From Conexibacter woesei Iso977N (lineage in GTDB: Bacteria > Actinomycetota > Thermoleophilia > Solirubrobacterales > Solirubrobacteraceae), in the NCBI RefSeq assembly GCF_000424625.1, contig NZ_AUKG01000002.1, positions 992,001 to 1,056,000 on the forward strand: a stretch of DNA of 64,000 bases, written 5' to 3'. A model generated the notes under the pieces. That model had not been told where the DNA came from. It did no database searches and saw nothing but the letters and a program-made list of their open reading frames with translations. The position numbers and the translations under genes were made by a program. This document shows positions 24,605 to 32,187 of the stretch, one piece after another (the stretch's first letter is position 1; every line of letters starts with the position of its first letter).

Positions 24605-25215
24605 GCGCGGCGCGCGAGCGCGTGCTGCGGACGGCGTCGAGGCTGTTCGCGCGGGAGGGGATCCGGGCGGTCGGCGTCGACCGGATCGCGGCGGAGGCCG
24701 ACGTGGGCAAGATGACGCTGTACCGCCACTTCGCGACCAAGGACGAGTTGTTGGTCGCGACGCTCGAAGGCGCCGACGGCCCGGCCCGCGCCGCGCTGGC
24801 GGCGGCGATGGAGCACGCCGGCGACGACCCGTGGGCGCGCCTGCTCGCGCCGTTCGCGATGCTCGAGCCGTGGTTCACCGGCCGCGGCTTCCACGGCTGC
24901 CCGTTCATGAACGCGAGCCTGGAGCTCCACGACCCGGGCCACCCGGCGACGGCGGTCGCGGCGCGCCACAAGGCCGCGACGCGCGACGTCTTCGCCGTGG
25001 CGGCGGGCGCGGCGGGCCTGGAGGCGGCGGACGCCGGCGCGCTCGCCGACCAGCTCGCCGTCCTCTTCGACGGCGCCATCGCCCAGGCCCAGATGCGCGA
25101 CCCGCGCACGGTCGCGCGCGCCGCGCGCCGGGCCGCCGCGACGCTCGTGACATCGGCGGCGGCTCAGGAGAACCAGGCGACCGCCTCTTCGGGACCCCAA
25201 GAACCCTTCTTGTAG
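24601..25215 (+). CDS. TetR-family repressor of the adjacent dehydrogenase
   Basis: 204 aa from a GTG overlapping the dehydrogenase stop. The N-terminal HTH is RERVLRTASRLFAREGIRA with VGKMTLYRHFATKDELL (about residues 5-50), and the C-terminal ligand domain holds HGCPFMNASLE, a pattern common in AcrR-type TetRs. Likely autorepressor acting at the 28-bp palindrome 1 kb upstream. The last 52 nt run into the convergent zwf gene, and the tail (ENQATASSGPQEPFL) is encoded there. Confidence 0.85.
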   Translation: MSAARERVLRTASRLFAREGIRAVGVDRIAAEADVGKMTLYRHFATKDELLVATLEGADGPARAALAAAMEHAGDDPWARLLAPFAMLEPWFTGRGFHGCPFMNASLELHDPGHPATAVAARHKAATRDVFAVAAGAAGLEAADAGALADQLAVLFDGAIAQAQMRDPRTVARAARRAAATLVTSAAAQENQATASSGPQEPFL

Positions 25216-26477
25216 GGCTTGACCGCGGGCGGGTCCGCGAGCAGCGGCGCGGCGCGCTCCCAGAGGGTCTCGACCTCGTCGGCGCGGGTGAAGAGCAGGT
25301 GGTCGCCGCGGAAGACGTCGTGGAGCAACCGCTCGTAGGCCTCGAGGCCCTCGGTCCTCAGAGCGCGGTCGACGTCGACCGAGAGCGCGGTCGGGGCGAC
25401 GGCGCTGGTGGGACCCGGCACCTTGACGCGCACCTGGACCGCCAGCTGCGGATCGTCGAGCAGCTCGAAGCTGATGATGTTGGGCGCGTGCTCGCCGTCG
25501 TAGAGGTCGCCCTCGGGCTCCCTCAACACGACCTCGACGGTGCGCTTGGCCTGCGCCATCGCCTTGCCGGTGCGCAGGTAGAACGGCACGCCCCTCCAGC
25601 GCTCGTTGTCGACCCAGGCCCGCAGCGCGACGAACGTCTCGACGGTCGAGTCCTTCGCCACGCCGTCCTCGTCCCTGTAGCCCTCGAACTGCCCGTAGAT
25701 CGCGTCCTCGGCGGTGAACGGGCGCAGCGCGGCGAACGCCTCCGCCTTGCGATCGCGCAGGTGCCCGGCGTCCAGCGACGACGGCGGCTCCATCGCCACG
25801 AAGCCCAGCACCTGGCAGAGGTGCGTGACGACCATGTCGCGGAAGCAGCCGGTCTCCTCGTAGAACGACGCGCGGCCCTCCAGCCCGAGCTCCTCGGGAA
25901 CGTCGATCCGGACCTGCGCGACGTGGTGGCGGTTCCAGAGCGGCTCGAACAGCCGGTTGGCGAAGCGCAGCGCCAGCACGTCCTGCGCCGCCTCCTTGCC
26001 GAGGAAGTGGTCGATCCGGAAGATCTGGTCCTCCGCGAAGTGCTCGTGGAGCTTGGCGTTGAGCGCCTTGGCGCTGTCGACGTCGTGGCCGAACGGCTTC
26101 TCCATGACGATCCGCGCGCGGTCGTCGGCGAGGCCGCTGCGGCCGAGCATGTCCACCATGTCGGTCATCGCCGACGGCGGGATCGACATGTAGAACATCG
26201 TCCGCGAGCCGTCGCCGAGCTGCGCGTGCGCGGCCTGGACGTCCTTGACGAGGTCCTCGTGGTGGTCGGCCGAGGCCGAGGTCATCGTGACGAGCTCGTG
26301 CAGCTCCTTGGGCCAGTCGGCGACGAGGTCGTGGTCGGGCGCCTCGCGGCCGGCACCGACGATCCGGACCTCGTCGGGCATCAGCCCGGCCTCGAACAGA
26401 TGCTGCATCCCGGGCCAGAGCTTGCGCCGGGCGAGGTCGCCGGTGGCGCCGAACAGGACGATGACGAAGGGCTCCAT
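25164..26477 (-). CDS. zwf: Glucose-6-phosphate 1-dehydrogenase
   Basis: 437-aa enzyme oxidising glucose-6-phosphate to 6-phosphogluconolactone with NAD(P), at the entry of the pentose phosphate route. LFGATGDLARRKLWPG is the dinucleotide motif, and RIDHFLGKEAAQDVLALRFAN carries the catalytic His and substrate-binding Lys. It is shorter than classical G6PDH (about 480-510), so it belongs to a divergent short branch; cofactor preference cannot be told. No opcA, pgl or gnd is adjacent. TAGCGT (26486-26491) lies 8 nt before the ATG, so the transcript is probably leaderless. Confidence 0.9.
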   Translation of the reverse strand: MEPFVIVLFGATGDLARRKLWPGMQHLFEAGLMPDEVRIVGAGREAPDHDLVADWPKELHELVTMTSASADHHEDLVKDVQAAHAQLGDGSRTMFYMSIPPSAMTDMVDMLGRSGLADDRARIVMEKPFGHDVDSAKALNAKLHEHFAEDQIFRIDHFLGKEAAQDVLALRFANRLFEPLWNRHHVAQVRIDVPEELGLEGRASFYEETGCFRDMVVTHLCQVLGFVAMEPPSSLDAGHLRDRKAEAFAALRPFTAEDAIYGQFEGYRDEDGVAKDSTVETFVALRAWVDNERWRGVPFYLRTGKAMAQAKRTVEVVLREPEGDLYDGEHAPNIISFELLDDPQLAVQVRVKVPGPTSAVAPTALSVDVDRALRTEGLEAYERLLHDVFRGDHLLFTRADEVETLWERAAPLLADPPAVKPYKKGSWGPEEAVAWFS

Positions 26478-26565
26478 TGCCCTCGACGCTACCCACCCGG
26501 CGGCGCTTGCACCACACGTCCCGGGTGAGGCGCGGTCACCCCGCCGTCGAGCAACGTGCTCCGCG

Positions 26566-28260
26566 ATGGCGACCGCCGCAGCCTCCGTGACCCCGCGCCG
26601 GCGGCTGCTGCCGCCGTGGATGACGTCCTACGAGCGCTCGTGGCTGCGCCCCGACGTGATCGCCGGGCTCGTGATCTGGTCGGTCGTCACGCCCCAGGCG
26701 GTCGCCTACGCGCAGATCGCCGGGCTGCCGCCGCAGGCCGGCCTGATGGCCGCGCCCGGCGCGATGGCGGCCTACGCGCTGTTCGGGACGTCGCGCCAGC
26801 TCGTCGTCTCGGCGACGACGGCGACCAGCGCGCTGTCGGCCGCGACCGTCGGGCCGCTGGCCCACGGCGACGTCGCCGCGTTCGCCGCGCTCAGCGCGAT
26901 GCTGGCGATCGTCGTCGGCGTCGTGCTCGTCGCGGGCGGCGCGCTCAGGCTCGGCGCGGTCGCCGACCTCGTGTCCAAGCCCGTGATGACCGGCTTCCTG
27001 TTCGGCCTCGGGTTGACCATCATCATCTCGCAGCTCACGTCGCTGCTGGGCATCCCGGGCGGCGACGGGAACTTCTTCCCGCGGCTGCGTGACCTCGTCG
27101 ACCACCTCGGCGACGTCCACACGACCACGCTCGCGGTCGGCGCCGGGTCGCTCGCGGTGCTCGTGGTCGGCAGGCGCGTCGCGCCGAAGGTCCCGGCGAC
27201 GCTGGTCCTGCTCGCGCTGGCGATCGCGCTCAGCGCGCTGCTGCACCTCGACGACCACGGGGTCGACGTCGTCGGCGACATCCCCAACGCGCTGCCGGAC
27301 CCGGCGGTCCCGAGCGTCTCCGCCCACGACATCACCGCGCTGATCGCGCCCGCGCTCGGCGTCCTGGTGCTGAGCGCCGAGGCGGTCGGCGTCGCGCGCC
27401 AGCTGGCGATGAAGCACGACTACCAGGTCGACGCCAACCGCGACCTGATGGCGATGGGCGCGGGCAACGTGGTCGCGGGCTTCTGCAGCGGGTTCGTCCA
27501 GTCCGGCGGCGCGTCGCAGACCGCGGCGGCCGACGGCGCCGGCGGCCGCAGCCAGTTCGCGACCGTCGTCTGCGCCGGCCTGCTGCTGCTGACGGGCGCG
27601 TTCCTGGCGCCGCTGTTCGAGCACCTGCCGCAGGCGACGCTGGCGGCGATCGTGATCGTCGCGGTGTCGAGCTTCCTCGACGTCGCCGAGCTGCGGCGGA
27701 TCGCGGGGATCCGCCGCAGCGCGATCGTGTTCGCGCTGCTGGGGCTGACCGGCGTGCTCGTGCTCGGCGTCCTGCAGGGGCTCGTGGTCACCGCGGGCCT
27801 GTCGCTGGTGTACGTGATCCAGCGGCTCGCGCGGCCGTCGGTCGGCGTGCTCGGGCGCCACGTGCAGTCCGGGGCGTGGGGGCGGGTCGACCGCATCCAA
27901 GGCCTACAGGTCGATCCGAAGGTCCTGGTCATGCGCAGCGACGGGCCGCTGCTGTACCCCAACGCCGACGCGGTCCGCGCGGCCGTGTACGACGCGGCGA
28001 TCGCCGCCGACCCGCGCCCGGAGGTCGTGGTCGTCGGCCTCGCGACGTCGACGACGCTCGACGTCCAGAGCGCCGACGCGCTGAGCGACCTCGCGCGGCA
28101 GCTCGCCCGCGAGGGCATCGCCCTGCGCCTCGCCGAGGTGCGCCGCCCGGCGGCCGCGGTCCTCGAACGCGCCGGGACCGCCGCGCTGGCGCCGCTGTTC
28201 CAGACGCTCGACGCGGCGGTTCACCCGCCCGAGGTGACGAGCGATCACCCCGCGCCCTAG
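26566..28260 (+). CDS. SulP-family anion (sulfate) transporter with STAS domain
   Basis: 564-aa inner-membrane carrier. The N-terminus WLRPDVIAGLVIWSVVTPQAVAYAQIAGLPPQAGL is the SulP signature, with about 12-14 TM helices up to residue 430. A cytoplasmic STAS domain (about 450-550, VLVMRSDGPLLYPNA...) follows. It is 12 nt upstream of an arylsulfatase gene, so handling of the released sulfate is a natural joint role, although SulP proteins also move bicarbonate and other anions. The ATG at 26566 is chosen because longer upstream frames run into zwf. Confidence 0.88.
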   Translation: MATAAASVTPRRRLLPPWMTSYERSWLRPDVIAGLVIWSVVTPQAVAYAQIAGLPPQAGLMAAPGAMAAYALFGTSRQLVVSATTATSALSAATVGPLAHGDVAAFAALSAMLAIVVGVVLVAGGALRLGAVADLVSKPVMTGFLFGLGLTIIISQLTSLLGIPGGDGNFFPRLRDLVDHLGDVHTTTLAVGAGSLAVLVVGRRVAPKVPATLVLLALAIALSALLHLDDHGVDVVGDIPNALPDPAVPSVSAHDITALIAPALGVLVLSAEAVGVARQLAMKHDYQVDANRDLMAMGAGNVVAGFCSGFVQSGGASQTAAADGAGGRSQFATVVCAGLLLLTGAFLAPLFEHLPQATLAAIVIVAVSSFLDVAELRRIAGIRRSAIVFALLGLTGVLVLGVLQGLVVTAGLSLVYVIQRLARPSVGVLGRHVQSGAWGRVDRIQGLQVDPKVLVMRSDGPLLYPNADAVRAAVYDAAIAADPRPEVVVVGLATSTTLDVQSADALSDLARQLAREGIALRLAEVRRPAAAVLERAGTAALAPLFQTLDAAVHPPEVTSDHPAP

Positions 28261-28272
28261 CAGGGTCAGGGC

Positions 28273-30612
28273 ATGCCCAAGAAGCCCTTCAACGGCCGGA
28301 TCGAGCTGGACGTCCGCGACTCGGTCGCGGACTGGAGCGCGTTCACCGCCGACGCCGCGCCCGAGGGTGCCCCGAACGTGCTGGTCGTGCTCTACGACGA
28401 CACCGGCCAGGCCGCGTGGTCGCCCTACGGCGGGCGGATCGAGATGCCGACCCTGCAGAGGCTGGCCGACGACGGCCTGACGTACTCGCAGTGGCACACG
28501 ACGGCGCTCTGCTCCCCGACGCGCTCGACGTTCCTGACCGGTCGCAACCACCACTCCAACGGCTTCGCGTCGATCTCGGAGTCCTCGACCGGCTTCCCGG
28601 GCTACAGCTCGCACATCCCGCCGGAGAACGGCACGATCGCCCACGTCCTGCGCGACGCGGGCTACAGCACGTTCTGGGTCGGCAAGAACCACAACGTGCC
28701 GGTCGACGCGTGGACGCAGGGCTCGTCGAAGAAGGAGTGGCCGCTGGGCATGGGCTACGACCGCTTCTACGGGTTCATCGGGGGCGAGACCAACAACTGG
28801 TATCCCGACCTCGCCGAGGACAACCACTACATCGACGCGCCGTACACGCCCGAGGAGGGCTACCACCTCTCCAGGGACCTCGCCGATCAGGCGCTGCGGA
28901 TGATCCGCGACTCCAAGCAGTCCGAGCCCGACAAGCCCTGGTACCTGTGGTTCTGCCCGGGCGCCAACCACGCGCCCCATCACGCCCCGCAGGAGTACAT
29001 CGACAGGTACAAGGGCAAGTTCGACGACGGCTACGAGGCCTACCGCGAGTGGGTCCTGCCGCGGATGATCGAGCGCGGGATCCTGCCCGAGGGCACCGAG
29101 CTGACGCCGATCAACCCGATGCCCGAGGGCACGTTCGGCCCGGGCGACGCCGTCCGTCCGTGGGACGAGCTCGACGACGACGAGAAGGCGCTCTTCTGCC
29201 GCATGGCCGAGGTCTACGCGGGCTTCAGCGAATACACCGACGCCCAGGTCGGGCGGATCGTCGAGTACCTGGAGGAGTCCGGGCAGCTGGACAACACCAT
29301 CATCTTCTACTGCGCCGACAACGGCGCCTCGGGCGAGGGCTCGCCGAACGGCTCCGTCAACGAGGGCAAGTACTTCAACGGCTATCCGGACAAGGTCGAG
29401 GACAACCTGCCGCTGATGGACAAGCTCGGCGGCCCGGACGGCTACAACCACTACCCGACCGGCTGGGCGGTGGGGTTCTCGACGCCCTACAAGATGTTCA
29501 AGCGCTACACCTACCAGGGCGGGATCTGCGACCCCCTGGTGATCCACTGGCCGAAGGGGATCGCGGCGCGCGGCGAGGTCCGCGAGCAGTACCACCACTC
29601 GACCGACATCTACCCGACGATCCTCGAGGCGTGCAGGATCGCGATGCCCGAGGAGGTCAACGGGCACGCGCAGTCGCCCCTGGACGGCGTCTCGATGGGC
29701 TACTCCTTCGACGCGGCCGGCGCGCCGACGCAGAAGGAGACCCAGTACTACGAGATGTTCGGCCAGCGCGGCCTGTGGCACAAGGGCTGGAAGGCCGTCA
29801 CCGAGCACGGCCCGATCTCCGGCATGAGCAACTTCGGCGACGACAGGTGGCAGCTCTTCCACACCGACGAGGACCGCGCCGAGGCCGTCGACCTCGCCGA
29901 GCAGCACCCGGACAAGCTCAGGGAGCTGGTCGACCTGTGGTTCGCCGAGGCCAAGGCCAACAACGTGCTGCCGCTCAACGACATGATGGTCGTCGGCAAG
30001 GACCTCGAGAAGTTCCTGGCGATGGAGTTCAAGATCCCGGTCCCGCCCAGCGGCAAGTACACGTACTACCCGGGGACGACCGAGGTCCCGGAGCGCTCGG
30101 CGGCCAACACGCACGGCGTGTCCTACAAGGTGCTCGCCGAGGTCGAGCTGACGGGCGACAGCGAGGGCGTGATCTTCGCCCACGGCTCGCGCTTCGGCGG
30201 CCACGCGCTGTACGTCAAGGACCACAGGCTGCACTACGCCTACAACTTCCTCGGCATCCCGCCCGAGCAGCACGTCGTCGGCGACCTCCCGTCCGACGGC
30301 GCCCACGTGCTCGGCGTCGAGTTCACCAAGGCGCGCACGGGCGAGCACCACGAGTCCTACGGCCCGCTGAGGCTGCACGTCGACGACAGGGTCGTCGCGG
30401 AGGAGGAGATCCGGACGATGACCGGCCACTTCTCGCTCTGCGGCGAGGGGCTGTGCATCGGCTACGACGGCGGCGACGCGGTCACGAGCGACTACGCGGG
30501 AACGCACTTCGCGTTCAGGGGTGGGGAGATCGCGAAGGTCGTCTTCGACATCGGCGAGGACCTCTACGTGGACGTCGAAGCGCACTACGCGGCGGCGGTG
30601 GCGCGCGACTAG
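28273..30612 (+). CDS. Arylsulfatase (formylglycine sulfatase)
   Basis: 779-aa type I sulfatase. The CSPTR motif (Cys80) is the site converted to formylglycine by a maturase. APNVLVVLYDDTG supplies the metal-binding Asp pair, and TGRNHHSNG and CADNGASGEGSPNGS are further active-site segments. A C-terminal beta-domain extends to the end. No signal peptide is visible, so it is probably cytoplasmic, consistent with sulfate esters being imported first. Likely co-transcribed with the SulP gene. A maturase is not in the window. Natural substrate unknown. Confidence 0.92.
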   Translation: MPKKPFNGRIELDVRDSVADWSAFTADAAPEGAPNVLVVLYDDTGQAAWSPYGGRIEMPTLQRLADDGLTYSQWHTTALCSPTRSTFLTGRNHHSNGFASISESSTGFPGYSSHIPPENGTIAHVLRDAGYSTFWVGKNHNVPVDAWTQGSSKKEWPLGMGYDRFYGFIGGETNNWYPDLAEDNHYIDAPYTPEEGYHLSRDLADQALRMIRDSKQSEPDKPWYLWFCPGANHAPHHAPQEYIDRYKGKFDDGYEAYREWVLPRMIERGILPEGTELTPINPMPEGTFGPGDAVRPWDELDDDEKALFCRMAEVYAGFSEYTDAQVGRIVEYLEESGQLDNTIIFYCADNGASGEGSPNGSVNEGKYFNGYPDKVEDNLPLMDKLGGPDGYNHYPTGWAVGFSTPYKMFKRYTYQGGICDPLVIHWPKGIAARGEVREQYHHSTDIYPTILEACRIAMPEEVNGHAQSPLDGVSMGYSFDAAGAPTQKETQYYEMFGQRGLWHKGWKAVTEHGPISGMSNFGDDRWQLFHTDEDRAEAVDLAEQHPDKLRELVDLWFAEAKANNVLPLNDMMVVGKDLEKFLAMEFKIPVPPSGKYTYYPGTTEVPERSAANTHGVSYKVLAEVELTGDSEGVIFAHGSRFGGHALYVKDHRLHYAYNFLGIPPEQHVVGDLPSDGAHVLGVEFTKARTGEHHESYGPLRLHVDDRVVAEEEIRTMTGHFSLCGEGLCIGYDGGDAVTSDYAGTHFAFRGGEIAKVVFDIGEDLYVDVEAHYAAAVARD

Positions 30613-30617
30613 AGACA

Positions 30618-30639
30618 CCGACGTTCTCCAGAACGTCGG
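30618..30639. terminator. 22-bp palindrome after the sulfatase gene
   Basis: CCGACGTTCT-CC-AGAACGTCGG, perfect 10-bp arms, starts 5 nt after the sulfatase stop and lies 50 nt before the Crp/Fnr-like gene. No T-run follows, so it could be an actinobacterial terminator or an operator for the downstream regulator. Confidence 0.45.
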
Positions 30640-30688
30640 AGGATCGACGGTTGCCGAGCGCCTCCGTTCGGTATCTACTGGGGAACCG

Positions 30689-31405
30689 ATGAACGGGTCA
30701 ACACGTGTCCTCGAGGAGGATCCCGACCTTGGTCAGGGTCTGGATCCGGACCAGTTCGCGCTCGCCGAGCGCGAGCTGGTCGTCGCGACCTTCGACGTCC
30801 CGCGTGGGCGCTGGGACGCGCTGAGGGCCTGGGAGTCCGCGCATGCGGAGCTCGGGCTGCTGATCCTCGACGGCGTGCTGGCGCGCGACGTGCGGGTCGG
30901 CAAGCGCGCATCGCTGGAGATCCTCGGCCCGGGCGACCTGCTGCGCGCCTGGCCGACCGACCGCCACGCGGCGCCGCTGTCGCCGGACCTGCGCTTCGAG
31001 GCGCTGGAGCCGGTCCGGCTGGCCGTCCTCGACGCGACGTTCGCCCAGAAGGCCGCGCGCTGGCCGCCGGTGCTGGGCGAGGTGACCGGCCGCGTGATGG
31101 GGCGGGCGACGAGCGCGTCGCTGCGGCTGCTGATCAACCAGGTGGTCCGGATCGACGACCGCGTGCTGCTGTCGCTGTGGGGCCTGGCCGAGCGCTTCGG
31201 GCGCGTGACGCCCGACGGCGTCCTGGTCCCGGTGCCGATCAACCACACCATGATGGCCCGCTTCGTGGGCGCCCAGCGGCCGACGGTCAGCCAGGCGGTC
31301 GGCGAGCTGGTGCGGCGTGGCGACGTAGTGCGGCTCGACGACGGCGGGTGGTTGTTGAAGGGGTCGTTCCCGACGCATCTGCTGGACGGCGCGGGGAGCG
31401 AGTAG
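30689..31405 (+). CDS. Crp/Fnr-like transcriptional regulator
   Basis: 238 aa. An N-terminal cyclic-nucleotide-binding-like beta-roll (about residues 20-140: LILDGVLARDVRVG, LGPGDLLRAW) is followed by a long dimer helix and a winged HTH (INHTMMARFVGAQRPTVSQAVGELVRRGDVV). The classical cAMP-binding motif is not evident, so the ligand is unknown. It follows the SulP-sulfatase operon but is separated by a palindrome; control of that operon is only a positional guess. Confidence 0.83.
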   Translation: MNGSTRVLEEDPDLGQGLDPDQFALAERELVVATFDVPRGRWDALRAWESAHAELGLLILDGVLARDVRVGKRASLEILGPGDLLRAWPTDRHAAPLSPDLRFEALEPVRLAVLDATFAQKAARWPPVLGEVTGRVMGRATSASLRLLINQVVRIDDRVLLSLWGLAERFGRVTPDGVLVPVPINHTMMARFVGAQRPTVSQAVGELVRRGDVVRLDDGGWLLKGSFPTHLLDGAGSE

Positions 31406-31454
31406 CTACGCGCCCAGACCGCGTGAAGTCTCGGTAAACGGGGCTGCGCGCCGC

Positions 31455-31868
31455 TCAGCCGAGGTCGTCCGTGGCCCAGTTGGTGGTCAACTGGTAGATG
31501 ATGATGATGTCGAGCGCGATGACCAGCAGCGCCCACAGCGGGAACGCGCTGATCGTCCCGAACTGCACCAGCACGTTGATCATGCAGAAGACGAGGGCCG
31601 CGAAGCGCGCCCAGCCCTTCATCATGAACAGCCCGATGCTGGTGGCGGCCATCAGGACGCCGATGACCATCTGGACCCAGCCCCAGGCCGTGAAGTCCCA
31701 GACCGTGACGCCGGTGCCGCCGCCGACGGTGACGACCTCGTCGTTGAGGACCGCGGCCAGGCCGTAGAGGAAGCCGAAGACGCCGTTGAGGAACAGGATG
31801 ACGCCGGCGAACGCCTGCCAGCCGTTGACGCCGACGTCGTCGTAGCGCCGCGATGAGGAGGTAGCCAT
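31455..31868 (-). CDS. Small four-helix membrane protein (DUF7144-like)
   Basis: 137-aa integral membrane protein with four predicted helices: WQAFAGVILFLNGVFGFLYGL, VWDFTAWGWVQMVIGVLMAA, FARLAALVFCMINVL-like and LWALLVIALDIIIIYQL. The FTxWGW signature matches a family very common in actinobacteria whose function is unknown. ATG at 31868; longer frames run into the GC-rich intergenic region. Divergent from the response-regulator gene. Confidence 0.75.
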   Translation of the reverse strand: MATSSSRRYDDVGVNGWQAFAGVILFLNGVFGFLYGLAAVLNDEVVTVGGGTGVTVWDFTAWGWVQMVIGVLMAATSIGLFMMKGWARFAALVFCMINVLVQFGTISAFPLWALLVIALDIIIIYQLTTNWATDDLG

Positions 31869-32187
31869 GGTGCGGATCGTCCGGCGCGCGGGGGTGAGGG
31901 CGGATCCCCCGCGGCGGGTGAAGCCCCGGGCCCGCCGCCGTCTACTCAGCCGCCGGCGGGCCCGCGTTCGAGCGCGTGTGTGTGGGCGCGCTGCTCCTCC
32001 TCCTGAAACCCCGGGGCGCCTGTGGTGCGGCGTGTTCGCAGGGCGGGACCGGGGCAAGGTAGAGCCTGGCGCGCCGTCGCACATCGTCCGGAAGGACGAT
32101 CTCTCTCATCCCTTCGGCGGGTCTGCGCGCGGTCGGGGGGTGAGTGCGGACGCGCCAACTGACGCGAGGACCAGGAGCCAATCGCCG
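31869..32187. other. 319-nt structured intergenic region
   Basis: No gene seen. Two strong foldable elements lie in it. One has 14-nt arms (31927-31940 and 31951-31964, one mismatch, 10-nt loop). The other is a perfect 7-bp stem with a GGAA tetraloop (32083-32100), followed by CTCTCTC. A Shine-Dalgarno AGGAG (32173-32177) serves the downstream gene. It may be a long 5' leader of the receiver-GGDEF gene; I cannot match it to a known riboswitch class. Confidence 0.45.

Noticed and set aside
27904..30618. 904-codon minus-strand frame opposite the SulP and sulfatase genes
   Set aside because: No domain, composition of Val/Arg/Gly repeats, and antisense to two well-supported genes.
31869..32187. 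c-di-GMP (GEMM) or c-di-AMP riboswitch before the receiver-GGDEF gene
   Set aside because: None of the conserved core strings of these classes could be found, despite stable hairpins.
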